Shown here piece after piece: positions 34,376-45,964 of a DNA stretch of 64,000 nucleotides; position 1 is the stretch's first letter; the number at the start of each line of letters is the position of its first letter. The stretch is taken from NCBI RefSeq assembly GCF_022712195.1, contig NZ_JALAGY010000085.1, forward strand, positions 1 through 64,000. The letters are read 5' to 3'. Origin of the DNA: Corynebacterium sp. GTDB taxonomy: Bacteria; Actinomycetota; Actinomycetes; Mycobacteriales; Mycobacteriaceae. The position numbers and the translations under genes were made by a program. A model generated the notes under the pieces. The model searched no databases, was not told the origin of the DNA, and saw only the letters and a program-made list of their open reading frames with translations.

Positions 34376-34858
34376 TCAGCGGCGGTAGCTGAGCCGGGCG
34401 AGTGCGGCGGCGACGGCCACGGTGACCAGGATGCCGGCGAAGACGACGATGACAAGGGCGGTGAAGTCCGGTTCGGCGGACTCCGCCTCGGACAGGAAGT
34501 CGACGACGTCCTGGGGCGCGGTCGAGCCGTGCAGCATGCCCTGGTTCGACTCGATCTGGAACCGGGACATGGAGTCGCTGACTACCTGGGTGTTGTGCGG
34601 TGCCCGCACGATCACGGTCTGAGCCCCCTCGGAGCCGTCCGGCGGGGTCGAGTCCTTCACTGTCTGGGCGAGGTTACGTAGGCCGGTCCCCTCGGCGGAG
34701 GTGCCGTCCAGGATGACCACGTCGACGCCCCGGTCGGCGAGGTCCCGGTACCCGGCGATGTCGGCCGGGCTGAGGTCCCCGTCCGTCTGTGAGGTGGAGA
34801 ACCCGGATTCGGCGATGTCGTCGAGGACCGCCTGAAGGTCGACATTCTCGAAGTCCAC
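34376..34858 (-). CDS. Rv1476-type membrane protein
   Basis: 160 residues: a soluble N-terminal ~120 residues (DLQAVLDDIAESGFST, VDVVILDGTS, ESNQGMLHG), one C-terminal membrane helix (about 133-155) and a short basic tail (RLSYRR). The same topology and position, between a RipA-like hydrolase and aconitase, is found in M. tuberculosis Rv1476. Function unknown; a link to cell-wall hydrolase control is a guess from conserved neighbourhood. GTG start with AGGAAA upstream. Confidence 0.8.
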   Translation of the reverse strand: MDFENVDLQAVLDDIAESGFSTSQTDGDLSPADIAGYRDLADRGVDVVILDGTSAEGTGLRNLAQTVKDSTPPDGSEGAQTVIVRAPHNTQVVSDSMSRFQIESNQGMLHGSTAPQDVVDFLSEAESAEPDFTALVIVVFAGILVTVAVAAALARLSYRR

Positions 34859-35192
34859 GGGTCACTCATTTCCTGGCGGGGCCGGTAGTTGTTATCTCGC
34901 TGTATAGATTTCTAGCATCCGGGCGGGGTGTCCGGGGGTGTCGACACGCGGAGCGGGGACGGTCGGAATCGCGCCGTCCTGCGGTTATGAAGCATTACGT
35001 TCGTACTGTTATAGTGGTTCCGACGGAATCCGCGACGACTGCTGACACAATGGTGGCAGTCCGCGTCGGCGCCAGTCTTCCCGGTGCCGGGACACGGTCC
35101 AGACGAGGTCCACAGGTCCACGCGGCGGGATGACGTCAGACGAACGTCACACAACTGACGACGATAACGAGAAGAGATTCAGGAGCACTGTC
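34859..35192. other. Divergent regulatory region between the Rv1476-type gene and acn
   Basis: 334 bp, AT-rich in 34880-35020. On the plus strand it holds the acn promoter and AcnR-type operator (34993-35015). On the minus strand TATACA (complement of 34901-34906) may be the -10 of the Rv1476-type gene. An ATG at 35130 opens the acn frame early, but has no conserved sequence after it. Confidence 0.55.
34993..35015 (+). promoter_or_regulatory. acn promoter with AcnR-type operator
   Basis: CATTACGTTCGTACTG (34993-35008) matches the AcnR operator CAGNACNNNCGTACTG known from C. glutamicum at all but one fixed position. It is followed at once by TATAGT (35010-35015), a good -10. The operator would cover the -10/-35 spacer, as expected for repression. 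acnR lies just downstream. Confidence 0.75.
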
Positions 35193-37994
<2,802 letters not shown>

Positions 37995-38010
37995 GTACCG
38001 TGTTCATCCC

Positions 38011-38043
38011 CCGCCCGCCCCGCGGTTGCCGTGAGGCGGGCGG
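38011..38043 (+). terminator. Hairpin between acn and acnR
   Basis: CCGCCCGCC (38011-38019) pairs with GGCGGGCGG (38035-38043) over a 15-base loop. No T-tract follows. It may cause partial termination, so that acnR is made at a lower level than acn. Confidence 0.45.
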
Positions 38044-38069
38044 ACGCGTACCGGAAAGGGGCACTGTCC

Positions 38070-38645
38070 ATGCCTAAGGTCAGTGAAACCGACCTTTCCG
38101 AGCGGCGCACCGACATCCTGCGTTCGGCCAGGACCTGCTTCGTCACCCACGGGTACGACGGCGCCACGGTCTCCCGGCTGGAGAAGGAGACCGGCAAGTC
38201 ACGTGGGGCGATCTTCCACCACTTCCGGAACAAGGAGACGCTGTTCCGGGAAGTGGCCCACCGTGACATGGTCCGGATGACCGACCTCGCCGGTAACCGC
38301 GGCATGATCGGCCTGATCCGGCACCTCCTGGAAGACCCGGAACTGGCGGAATGGTGGGGACTGCGGGTGGAGATCACCCGTAGGATCCGCCACGACGACC
38401 AGCTCCGGGAGGTCTGGGAGCAGGACCAGAACGCCCTCCGCGCGGCAGTCACCGAGCGACTCGAGGAGCAGCGCCAGTCCGGCAGGATGCGCACCGACAT
38501 CTCCACCGCCACCACGCTCCAGCTCCTGGAGCTGGTGTTGGAGGGGGTCATGGCCCACCTGGTCTCGGACCGCGAGAGCGGACTGCTCCCCGAGGCACTC
38601 GACATCGTCGAGCAGTCCCTCCGCTCCACGGACAGCAGGGACTGA
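38070..38645 (+). CDS. acnR: TetR-family repressor AcnR
   Basis: 191 residues, 75 bp after acn. An N-terminal TetR helix-turn-helix: RTDILRSARTCFVTHGYDGATVSRLEKETGKSRGAIFHHFRNKETLF. A helical ligand domain follows (EWWGLRVEITRRIRHDDQLREVWEQ). In C. glutamicum the orthologue represses acn and senses citrate-Mg. GGAAAGGGG precedes ATG 38070; the frame opens a little earlier without conservation. Confidence 0.94.
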   Translation: MPKVSETDLSERRTDILRSARTCFVTHGYDGATVSRLEKETGKSRGAIFHHFRNKETLFREVAHRDMVRMTDLAGNRGMIGLIRHLLEDPELAEWWGLRVEITRRIRHDDQLREVWEQDQNALRAAVTERLEEQRQSGRMRTDISTATTLQLLELVLEGVMAHLVSDRESGLLPEALDIVEQSLRSTDSRD

Positions 38646-38673
38646 CCACCACACCCACGCACCGCTCGGCACC

Positions 38674-38720
38674 ACGGCACCCACCGACCACGGCCATTCC
38701 GGCCCGGTGGGTGCCGTTCT
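38674..38720 (+). terminator. Terminator after acnR
   Basis: ACGGCACCCACCG (38674-38686) pairs perfectly with CGGTGGGTGCCGT (38705-38717), followed by tctct. A 13-bp stem with a short inner loop; a likely intrinsic terminator. Confidence 0.75.
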
Positions 38721-38732
38721 CTACCAGACAAG

Positions 38733-38746
38733 TAGCATAGTGTCCC
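38733..38746 (+). promoter_or_regulatory. Leaderless-type -10 element of the ACT gene
   Basis: TAGCAT (38733-38738) ends eight bases before the ATG at 38747, just after the acnR terminator. Confidence 0.55.
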
Positions 38747-39013
38747 ATGATCGCGATCATGACCGTTACCGGACGAGACCACACCGGAATCATCGCAGCC
38801 GTGTCGACCGCATGTGCTGACCTGGAGATCAACATCCGCAACGTCTCCCAGACCATCATGGACGACTGGTTCACGATGATCCTGCACGTCGAACTCCCGG
38901 ACTCACTCTCGGTGACCGACGTGAACACCCGGATGTCGCAGGTGGAGGAGTCCGAGAAGCTGGTCATCACCATCCAGTCCCAGGCCATCTTCGACGCGAT
39001 GCACGAGATCTGA
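38747..39013 (+). CDS. ACT-domain protein (UPF0237, GcvR-like)
   Basis: An 88-residue single ACT domain: [34 protein letters not shown] is the ligand-binding beta-alpha-beta start, and the rest completes the fold. It resembles half of E. coli GcvR, with no DNA-binding part. It is probably an amino-acid-sensing partner of the UPF0210 protein encoded 11 bp downstream; the two genes are found together across many bacteria. Confidence 0.92.
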   Translation: MIAIMTVTGRDHTGIIAAVSTACADLEINIRNVSQTIMDDWFTMILHVELPDSLSVTDVNTRMSQVEESEKLVITIQSQAIFDAMHEI

Positions 39014-39024
39014 GGAACCGGGAC

Positions 39025-40395
39025 ATGACTGCATTCCTTCCGTCGTCCTCCATCCTCGAGACGATCGAGATGATCCAGCGCTACCGCCTGGACATCCGAA
39101 CGGTCACGATGGGGATCAACCTCCTGCCCGCCGTGAGGGCCACCCCCGAAGCGACCTGCGAGGCCGTCTACGACCTGGTGACCTCCCGCGCCGAGCAGCT
39201 CGTCCCGGTCTGCACCGGCATCGAGGAGGAGCTCGGCATCCCGATCGTGAACAAGCGCATTTCCGTCACACCCGTGGCACTGGTGTCCTCGGCGGTGCCC
39301 GGGTGCGATCCGGTGGACATCGCCCGGGCCCTCGACCGCGCCGCCGTGGCCGTCGGTGTGAACTTCATCGGCGGCTACTCCGCGCTGGTCGAGAAGGGCG
39401 GGTCCGCCGGCGACAAGCGACTGATCCGTTCCATCCCGGAGGCGCTCAGCGAGACGGACGTCGTCTGCTCCTCGGTGAACATCGCGTCCTCGCGGGCGGG
39501 CATCAACATGAACGCCGTGCGTGAGATGGGCCGGGTCGTCAAGGACTGCGCCGAAGCCACCGCCGACCGCAGCTCCATCGCCTGCGCCAAACTGGTCGTC
39601 TTCGCCAACTCCGTCGGTGACAACCCCTTCATGGCCGGGGCCTTCCACGGGATCGAGGAGCCGGACTGCGTGATCAGCGTCGGTGTCTCCGGCCCCGGGG
39701 TGGTCGACAGAGCCGTCGCCGCCCTAGGACCGGACGCCTCCCTCAACGAGATCGCCGAGGAGATCAAGAAGGCCGCGTTCAAGGTGACACGCACGGGCCA
39801 GCTGGTGGGCACCATGGCCGCGGACCGTCTCGGTGTGCCCTTCGGGATCGTGGACCTGTCTCTGGCACCGACGGCCGACATCGGTGACTCCGTCGCCCAC
39901 ATCCTCGAGCACATGGGCCTGGAGCAGGTCGGCGGGCACGGCACCACCGCCGCGCTGGCACTGCTCAACGACGCCGTCAAGAAGGGCGGCATGATGGCCT
40001 GCTCACGGGTCGGCGGTCTCTCCGGCTCCTTCATCCCGGTCTCCGAGGATGCCGGCATGATCGACGCCGTGCGGGCAGGCAACCTCACCATCGAGAAGCT
40101 CGAGGCGATGACAGCGATCTGTTCGGTGGGCCTGGACATGATCGCCATCCCGGGCGACACCCCGGCGTCAGCCATCGCCGGCATGATCGCCGACGAGGCG
40201 GCCATCGGCGTGATGAACCACAAGACCACCGCCGTGCGCGTGGTGCCGGCGGTCGGCGCCGTGCCCGGTGACGACGTCGACTTCGGTGGCCTCCTCGGTC
40301 ACGCACCCGTCATGCCGGTGAGCACCGTCAGCAGCGCCGAGTTCATCGCCCGCGGCGGCTACATCCCCGCCCCCGTCCACGGCTTCCGCAACTGA
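39025..40395 (+). CDS. UPF0210 (PFL-family, DUF711) protein
   Basis: 456 residues, soluble. [32 protein letters not shown] and the Gly-rich blocks [13 protein letters not shown] and [24 protein letters not shown] are typical of UPF0210. Crystal structures of the family show a pyruvate formate-lyase-like barrel, but neither the glycyl-radical site nor the reaction is established. The partner ACT gene upstream suggests control by an amino acid or small acid. Confidence 0.93.
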   Translation: MTAFLPSSSILETIEMIQRYRLDIRTVTMGINLLPAVRATPEATCEAVYDLVTSRAEQLVPVCTGIEEELGIPIVNKRISVTPVALVSSAVPGCDPVDIARALDRAAVAVGVNFIGGYSALVEKGGSAGDKRLIRSIPEALSETDVVCSSVNIASSRAGINMNAVREMGRVVKDCAEATADRSSIACAKLVVFANSVGDNPFMAGAFHGIEEPDCVISVGVSGPGVVDRAVAALGPDASLNEIAEEIKKAAFKVTRTGQLVGTMAADRLGVPFGIVDLSLAPTADIGDSVAHILEHMGLEQVGGHGTTAALALLNDAVKKGGMMACSRVGGLSGSFIPVSEDAGMIDAVRAGNLTIEKLEAMTAICSVGLDMIAIPGDTPASAIAGMIADEAAIGVMNHKTTAVRVVPAVGAVPGDDVDFGGLLGHAPVMPVSTVSSAEFIARGGYIPAPVHGFRN

Positions 40396-40410
40396 GGGAG
40401 GCCGACGGAC

Positions 40411-41187
40411 GTGCCCCGGATCTTCACCCACGCCCGCAGCACCACCGCCATCGCGGACCCCGGCAACCTGATCGAGAAGGGGCATGCGGCGAGGACGTTC
40501 GCCGCACCGTGCCCCCTGCCCCCCGATGACGGGCGGGTCACCGGGGCCCTCCGCGACGCCGGGACGATGCCGGTGTCCGGCGTCCGCCTGTTCGGTCTGG
40601 CGACCGCGCAGCTGGTCCTCGTGGTCTCCGCCTGTGTCGTGCTGCTGGTCGGCGTGCTGCTCGTCGGCGCCGGGTCAGTGTCCGGTGTGGGGGTCGGCAC
40701 CGTCCTGCTCCTGCTGGGAGTGGGGATACTCGGCTTCACCTGGGTGTCCGCCCGCGGTCGGCGGAGGAAGCTCGTGGCGTTGGCCTCGGCGTGGCAGAAC
40801 GGGTGGCTGCGCTACGCGCCCGCCCGGGTCGGCGCGGTGTGGGTGGACCGCCGCGTGACCCACGGCAGGGGCAACAACCAGGGGGCCAACCAGGACAACC
40901 GCTACTGGTACCGCGCGGTGGTGGAGGTTCACCCCACCGACGGGACCCCGGTGTTCACCGTGGTCACCGACCCCTTCCAGGCACTGGCGAACCGTGAGGG
41001 TGTCCCGCACGACCTCGTCAGCGCCCCGAACCCGGTCGACGCCTTCGAACCCGAGTACACCAACGGCTGGACGATCGTGCGCTACGTGGCAGGGACCCGG
41101 GAGACCAGGTCGGGGTCCGCGACGGTCACCACGAACCTGTCCCTGGACCAGATCAGTGCCGCGCTCAGCGCCGCGGGGGTGCGCTGA
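40411..41187 (+). CDS. Hypothetical membrane protein (DUF3592-like)
   Basis: 258 residues: two adjacent membrane helices (about 63-85 and 92-113), then a basic patch GRRRK and a beta-rich cytosolic or exterior part (ARVGAVWVDRRVTHGRGNNQ, NRYWYRAVVEVHPTDGTPVFTVVTDPF). The layout recalls DUF3592 proteins, but this is only a resemblance. GTG start with GAGGGAGG upstream, 15 bp after the UPF0210 gene, so probably co-transcribed. Its last 23 bp overlap the convergent oxidase gene. Confidence 0.75.
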   Translation: MPRIFTHARSTTAIADPGNLIEKGHAARTFAAPCPLPPDDGRVTGALRDAGTMPVSGVRLFGLATAQLVLVVSACVVLLVGVLLVGAGSVSGVGVGTVLLLLGVGILGFTWVSARGRRRKLVALASAWQNGWLRYAPARVGAVWVDRRVTHGRGNNQGANQDNRYWYRAVVEVHPTDGTPVFTVVTDPFQALANREGVPHDLVSAPNPVDAFEPEYTNGWTIVRYVAGTRETRSGSATVTTNLSLDQISAALSAAGVR

Positions 41188-42559
41188 CCGCTTCGACCCG
41201 CGGGCCTGCCGGTGAGAACCGCCGCAGGTCCATGTCTCGAAGTCCCGCCACATCCGGCGCTCCGACCAGCGCCATCGTCAGGTCCAGGTCCGCCAGCACG
41301 TTCTCCACGACCTCCCGGACGCCCTGTTCCCCCGCCACAGCCAACCCGTACATGTGGGGGCGGCCGAGCAGGACGGCGTCGGCGCCCAGTGCCACGGCGA
41401 CCGCCACGTCCCTCCCCGTGCGTATCCCGGAGTCGAGGAGGACGGTGGGACCGTCGCCCAGCCGGTCACGGATCTCGACGAGGGCGTCGAGGGAGGCCAC
41501 GGCCCCGTCCACCTGGCGGCCGCCGTGGTTCGACACGATGATCGCGTCCGCGCCGGCCTCGAAGGCACGCTCTGCGTCGTCGGGGTGCAGGATGCCCTTG
41601 AAGACGACGGGCAGGGAGGTCCGCTGAGGCAGCGTGGACAACAGGTCCCAGTCGAGACCGGGGTTCGAGTAGATGTCCAGGAAGGTCTCCACCGACGCCC
41701 GGGGTTCCGGCGCCAGGAGGTTGCGCAGGGTCGGGCCCGGGTGCCGGCGGGCGATGGACAGCAGGGACGCCACCGCCGACGGGGTGACCCTGACGCCGGC
41801 GGTGCCTCCGGAGACCCGGTCGCGCAGCCGCTGCCGGACGATCCGCAGGAACCGGTTGTCCGAGGTGTACTGGGCGATGCCCTGGCCCCGGGAGAACGGC
41901 AGCGAACCCAGGTTCAGGTCCTGCGGGCGCCATCCCAACACTGTGGTGTCCAGGGTGACCACGAGTGCCCCGGCGCCGCTGGCCTCGGCCCGGGCGATGA
42001 GACTGTCCACGAGTAGCTCGTCCGTCGACCAGTAGAGCTGGAACCAGTGTCCAGCTTTTTGGCTTGACTTTCGAGGGTTCTGTGCCTGACGGTAGGTGGC
42101 CGCGATGGCCTCGAGCGGTGAACTTCCCTGGTTGCTCACCACGTAGGGGACGTTCGCCCGGGCGGCGGCACGGGCGATCATCAGGTCACTGTCGGGGTGG
42201 ACCAGGGCCCCGGCGCCGACCGGGGCGAGCAGGAGCGGGAAGGCGAGGTCCTGCCCAAGGACGCTCGTCGACAAGTCTCTTTCCTTGATTCCGTGAGCCA
42301 TCCGCGGAACTATCCGGTAACTGTCGAACGCCTGCCGGTTGTTGTCGTGGGTCCGGCCTTCCCCGGCGCTGCCGTGGACGTAGGCCCACGCCTTCCGCGA
42401 CATCGCCCGGCGTGCCGCACGCTCCAGCCCGGCGGCGTCAGTGGGCACCCGTGGCCGGAGTCCGGCGACACCGGCCCGGTAGACGGTGTCCTGCCGGGCG
42501 CGTCCGGGGCCGGGTGCGTGGGTGGTGGAGCTGTTCGTGGCGTCGGTGTCGGTGTCCAT
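41165..42559 (-). CDS. FMN-dependent alpha-hydroxy-acid oxidase (lactate oxidase/monooxygenase type)
   Basis: 464 residues with the TIM-barrel FMN fold. FPLLLAPVGAGALVHPDSDL, HWFQLYWSTDELLVDSLI, FKGILHPDDAERAFEAGADAI, SNHGGRQVDGA (catalytic His and Arg) and DSGIRTGRDV ... LLGRP bind FMN and substrate. It closely resembles lactate 2-monooxygenases in length and in the insertion around residues 215-270, but L-lactate dehydrogenase/oxidase activity cannot be excluded. The N-terminal ~25 residues are low-complexity. TACCAT six bases before the ATG suggests leaderless expression. Confidence 0.88.
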   Translation of the reverse strand: MDTDTDATNSSTTHAPGPGRARQDTVYRAGVAGLRPRVPTDAAGLERAARRAMSRKAWAYVHGSAGEGRTHDNNRQAFDSYRIVPRMAHGIKERDLSTSVLGQDLAFPLLLAPVGAGALVHPDSDLMIARAAARANVPYVVSNQGSSPLEAIAATYRQAQNPRKSSQKAGHWFQLYWSTDELLVDSLIARAEASGAGALVVTLDTTVLGWRPQDLNLGSLPFSRGQGIAQYTSDNRFLRIVRQRLRDRVSGGTAGVRVTPSAVASLLSIARRHPGPTLRNLLAPEPRASVETFLDIYSNPGLDWDLLSTLPQRTSLPVVFKGILHPDDAERAFEAGADAIIVSNHGGRQVDGAVASLDALVEIRDRLGDGPTVLLDSGIRTGRDVAVAVALGADAVLLGRPHMYGLAVAGEQGVREVVENVLADLDLTMALVGAPDVAGLRDMDLRRFSPAGPRVEAVSAPPRR

Positions 42560-42571
42560 GCCGAGATGGTA
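42560..42571 (-). promoter_or_regulatory. Leaderless-type -10 element of the alpha-hydroxy-acid oxidase
   Basis: TACCAT (complement of 42566-42571) ends six bases before the ATG at 42559. Confidence 0.5.
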
Positions 42572-42684
42572 TCTCCGCCGAAAGAAGCGTCAGGTGGATT
42601 CGGCTGAATCAGCGCAATCCCGGGTCAGAGACGGCAACCCCGGAGGACGGTCGGACCGGCCTGCCGGGTTGCTCTCCCCGGTTC

Positions 42685-42724
42685 GGTCCGGGGCTGGTCC
42701 GGGGCTGGTCCGGGGCCGGTCCGG
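42685..42724. repeat. 11-bp tandem repeat abutting the ABC-F stop codon
   Basis: ggtccggggct occurs twice perfectly, a third time with one change, then a partial copy. It lies directly downstream of the ABC-F stop, in the gap before the oxidase gene. Confidence 0.85.
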
Positions 42725-44353
42725 TCAGGCGAGCTCGACGATCTCCATGTAGGCGTCCGACCAGAGGTCCTCGTCACCGTCAGGCAGGACGATGACACGT
42801 TCGGGCTCCAGCGCCCGGACAGCGCCCGGGTCGTGGGTGACCAGGATGACCGCGCCGGTGTAGGTGCGCAGTGCGTTGAGCACCTGCTCACGGGACTGCG
42901 GGTCCAGGTTGTTCGTCGGCTCGTCGAGCAACAGGACGTTCGCACGCGAGCTCACCAGCGTGGCCAGAGCCAGACGCGTCTTCTCACCGCCGGACAGCGT
43001 TCCGGCAGGCTGGTTGAGCTGCTCGCCGGAGAACATGAAGGCACCGAGGAGACCGCGGAGGTCCTGCTCCCCCGCTTCCGGACACGCCTGGATCGCGTTC
43101 TCCCAGACGGTGGCGTCAGGGTCGATCGTGTCGTGCTCCTGTGCGAAGTAGCCGACCTTGAGGCCGTATCCGCTGACGATGCCGCCTTCGCCGTCGGTAC
43201 GCTCCACCCCGGCGAGGAGTTTGAGCAGCGTCGTCTTTCCGGCACCGTTGAAGCCCAGGACCACCACCCGGGAACCCCGGTCCACGGCCAGGTCCACCCC
43301 GGCGAATACCTCGAGGGAGCCGTACATCTTGGTCAGGCCCTTTGCGTTCATCGGGGTCTTGCCGCACGGGGCGGGTTCAGGGAAGGAGATGCTGGCGTAC
43401 TTGTCGTCCTGACGGACCTCGTCGAGGTCGTCGATCATGCGGTCTGCACGCGCGAGCATCTGCTTGGCCGCCGCGGCCTTGGTGGCCTTCGCCCCGAGCT
43501 TCGCGGCCTGCTGGCGCAGTGCCCCGGCCTTCTTCTCCGCATTGGCCTTCTCGCGTCGGCGACGGGCCTCGTCAGTGGCGCGGGCGTCGAGGTACTTCTT
43601 CCACGTCATGTTGTAGACGTCGGCCTCGCCGCGCACGGCGTCGAGGAACCACACCTTGTTGACGACGGCCTCGAGGAGCTCGACGTCGTGGGAGATCATG
43701 ACCAGTCCACCCTCATGCCGCTGCAGGAAGTCCCGCAGCCAGGTGATCGAGTCCGCGTCGAGGTGGTTGGTGGGCTCGTCGAGGAGCAGGGTCGTCGCCG
43801 AACGGCCGGACCCCGAGGTGGCGGCGAAGAGGATCTGCGCGAGTTCCACCCGTCGGCGCTGGCCGCCTGAGAGGGTTCTGAGCTGCTGGTCGAGAACCCG
43901 CTGCGGGAGTCCGAGCCCGTCACAGATCCGGGCCGCCTCGGAGTCGGCCTCGTAACCCCCGAGGGCGGCGTAACGCTCCTCCAACCGGCTGTACTTGATG
44001 ATCGCGGCGTCGCGCTGGGAGTCCGTGCCGGTCTCCATGAGCTCCTGCTGGCGGTCCATGGACGAGCGGAGCTGATCCAGGCCGCGGGCGGACAGGACGC
44101 GGTCACGGGCCGTCTGCTCGATGTCGCCCTCCTTGGAGTCCTGCGGGAGGTAGCCGATCTCGCCGGAGCGCGTCACGGTACCGCCGTAGGGCTCTCCCTC
44201 GCCGGCGAGGATGCGCATGGAGGTGGTCTTGCCGGCGCCGTTGCGGCCGACGAGACCGATGCGGTCGCCCGGTTGGACACGGAGCTGCTGACCGGGCGCG
44301 TTGAGGAGGGTGCGAGCCCCCACCCGCACCTCGAGGTCCTGAGTAACAATCAC
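42725..44353 (-). CDS. ABC-F family ATPase
   Basis: 542 residues with two ABC cassettes on one chain and no membrane part. Cassette 1: GRNGAGKTT, LSGGQRRR, LLLDEPTNHLD. Linker with a charged helical arm (about 250-310, ARRRREKANAEKKAGALRQ). Cassette 2: GFNGAGKTT, LSGGEKTR, LLLDEPTNNLD. ABC-F proteins act on the ribosome (translation quality or antibiotic protection). There is no clear resistance signature here, so a housekeeping role is favoured. GTG 44353 is chosen over ATG 44371 because TACGAT lies eight bases before the GTG and the ATG falls upstream of it. Confidence 0.9.
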   Translation of the reverse strand: MIVTQDLEVRVGARTLLNAPGQQLRVQPGDRIGLVGRNGAGKTTSMRILAGEGEPYGGTVTRSGEIGYLPQDSKEGDIEQTARDRVLSARGLDQLRSSMDRQQELMETGTDSQRDAAIIKYSRLEERYAALGGYEADSEAARICDGLGLPQRVLDQQLRTLSGGQRRRVELAQILFAATSGSGRSATTLLLDEPTNHLDADSITWLRDFLQRHEGGLVMISHDVELLEAVVNKVWFLDAVRGEADVYNMTWKKYLDARATDEARRRREKANAEKKAGALRQQAAKLGAKATKAAAAKQMLARADRMIDDLDEVRQDDKYASISFPEPAPCGKTPMNAKGLTKMYGSLEVFAGVDLAVDRGSRVVVLGFNGAGKTTLLKLLAGVERTDGEGGIVSGYGLKVGYFAQEHDTIDPDATVWENAIQACPEAGEQDLRGLLGAFMFSGEQLNQPAGTLSGGEKTRLALATLVSSRANVLLLDEPTNNLDPQSREQVLNALRTYTGAVILVTHDPGAVRALEPERVIVLPDGDEDLWSDAYMEIVELA

Positions 44354-44367
44354 AACGGTCCATCGTA
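44354..44367 (-). promoter_or_regulatory. Leaderless-type -10 element of the ABC-F gene
   Basis: TACGAT (complement of 44362-44367) ends eight bases before GTG 44353. Confidence 0.55.
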
Positions 44368-44812
44368 TCACCGACGTCCCGCAGTCGTGGAGGTGGGCGC
44401 CGCGCTCTCCTTCTCCCCCCTAGGGAGAGAGCCACGTCGTGCCTCCGGTCGAGCCACGAGGGCGACCCACCCACCACTTCCGCCGAGTTCCGGAACAACG
44501 GGGCCCCCGAGTTTCCGGACATCTGGTCCTACCGGCCGGGGCCCGCTGGACAGATATCAATGTAGTCCCTGACCATGGGTTGGTGCTGTGAATCGTGTAT
44601 GTTGTTCACTCTCCGCATTAACTACGGGGGGTAGAGTGTCAGGGCGAAACCGGGAGGTCGTGCCGTCGTTCTCGGCCGTCGCCCCTCCTGAACTGCTTTT
44701 TTGCCGTTCCCGAGTAATATGACGGCACGTCCGCCGTTCGGGGGTGGTGTCCCGTGCGTTACCACAGCCCTCCGGTCTCAGTTCACCGATCGACCACAGG
44801 AGTCCCGTAGAC
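44368..44812. other. Intergenic region upstream of the lycopene-cyclase-like gene
   Basis: About 445 bp with no convincing gene. AT-rich from 44545 to 44635 and near 44700. TAATAT (44715-44720) could be the -10 of the downstream gene, giving a leader of roughly 85 bases; no good -35 is seen. CCCTGAC (about 44567) and GTCAGGG (about 44638) form a distant 7-bp inverted repeat of unclear meaning. Open frames here are short and lack start signals. Confidence 0.5.
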
Positions 44813-45955
44813 ATGCACATCGCCGTCATCGGACTGGGCCCGGCCGGTGCGCTGCTCGCCCACCGCGCAGCACGGAACGGGTGGACGGTCGACGCGTACG
44901 ACCCACGGTGCACCGCCACGCCCGCCGGTGATCTCCAGCTTCCGCGCTGGACGAGCACATACGGTGTATTCCCCGGCAGTCTCCCCGGATGGGTACGGGA
45001 GGTGGTCGCCTTCTCCTCGGTTACCCCCGACCTCGAGGTGTACACGCCCCGTCGCCGGTCGCTGGGTGGCCGCGACTACGCGATCATCGACCGCGACGAG
45101 ACCCGACGCCGACTCTCCACGGCGGGTGACGGCCTGCGTCTGCACCGACGGAAGGTGGACGCCCTCGACCCGGTGGCCCTGGGGGTGGACGTTGTGGTGG
45201 ACTGCCGTGGCGTCGTCGACCGGGCCGGTGACCTCCGGCAGGTCGCCTACGGTGTGGTGGTGCCGTCCACCGGCGAACCGCCGGAGCCCGCGGTGTTCAT
45301 GGACTGGCGTCCCGCGGCGGGGGCCGGTGCTCCCCCGAGTTTCCTCTACGTCCAGCATGTCGACGGCGGGACCCTGTACGAGGAGACCGTCCTGGTGACA
45401 CGGCGGCGCACCAGGGTGATGCTGGAGGTGCTTGAACGGCGACTGAGCGCCCGCCTGCCGCAGTTCACCGGGTACACGACCACCGAGACCGTCCACTTCC
45501 CGGTCGCCCGACGTGTCCGCGGCTGGTACACCGGGGTACGCGACGGGGTGGCGGTGTTCGGAGCGGCCGGCGGGATGACCCACCCGGCGACCGGGTACTC
45601 CGTCGCCGAGTCCGCGTCCACGGTGGACCGGATGCTCAGCATGCTGGACAAGGGAGCTCTCCCCCGCCGTGAACGCCTCTCCGCGTCGCTGGCCTACCGG
45701 CTCCGGCTGCTCGGCGCTGAACTCGTCGCCGTGGCGGACGGTGCGACCCTGCAGCGGTTCTTCGACGCCTTCTTCGAGCTTCCCGCGCACCGGCAGATGT
45801 CCTACCTGACCGGCCAGCACGGTGGCGGTGTGGCGCTGACGATGCTGGCCCTCGCGAGGTACCCGCGTCGGGTCCTGCCTTTCCTGCGACCTCTGCCCCG
45901 TGTGTTGTGGGCCATGGCCGTCGGCGGCCGGTGTGCCCGACGCCCCGGCACCTGA
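44813..45955 (+). CDS. Lycopene cyclase-like flavoprotein (CrtY/CrtL family)
   Basis: 380 residues. It starts with a Rossmann dinucleotide motif, IAVIGLGPAGALLAHRAA. It then shows lycopene-cyclase family marks: AVFMDWRP, SFLYVQHVDGGTLYEETVLV and GAAGGMTHPATGYSVAES. This family closes psi-ends of lycopene into beta-rings. No crtE/crtB/crtI lies nearby, so it is isolated from a carotenoid cluster; other substrates are possible. AGGAG 11 bases before ATG 44813 sets the start. It is followed by a strong hairpin. Confidence 0.78.
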   Translation: MHIAVIGLGPAGALLAHRAARNGWTVDAYDPRCTATPAGDLQLPRWTSTYGVFPGSLPGWVREVVAFSSVTPDLEVYTPRRRSLGGRDYAIIDRDETRRRLSTAGDGLRLHRRKVDALDPVALGVDVVVDCRGVVDRAGDLRQVAYGVVVPSTGEPPEPAVFMDWRPAAGAGAPPSFLYVQHVDGGTLYEETVLVTRRRTRVMLEVLERRLSARLPQFTGYTTTETVHFPVARRVRGWYTGVRDGVAVFGAAGGMTHPATGYSVAESASTVDRMLSMLDKGALPRRERLSASLAYRLRLLGAELVAVADGATLQRFFDAFFELPAHRQMSYLTGQHGGGVALTMLALARYPRRVLPFLRPLPRVLWAMAVGGRCARRPGT

Positions 45956-45964
45956 CGCGAAAGA

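Noticed and set aside
34657..34869. Alternative reading frame starting ATG AGT GAC CCG before the Rv1476-type gene
   Set aside because: The better-placed ATG gives an Arg/Ser/Pro-rich shadow product, whereas the GTG frame gives the membrane-anchored family protein.
35130..35192. Upstream ATG as the acn start
   Set aside because: No ribosome-binding site and no conserved residues; GTG 35193 has AGGAG and the family N terminus.
44354..44371. ATG 44371 as the ABC-F start
   Set aside because: It lies upstream of the TACGAT hexamer that is placed correctly for GTG 44353, and the extra residues are not conserved.
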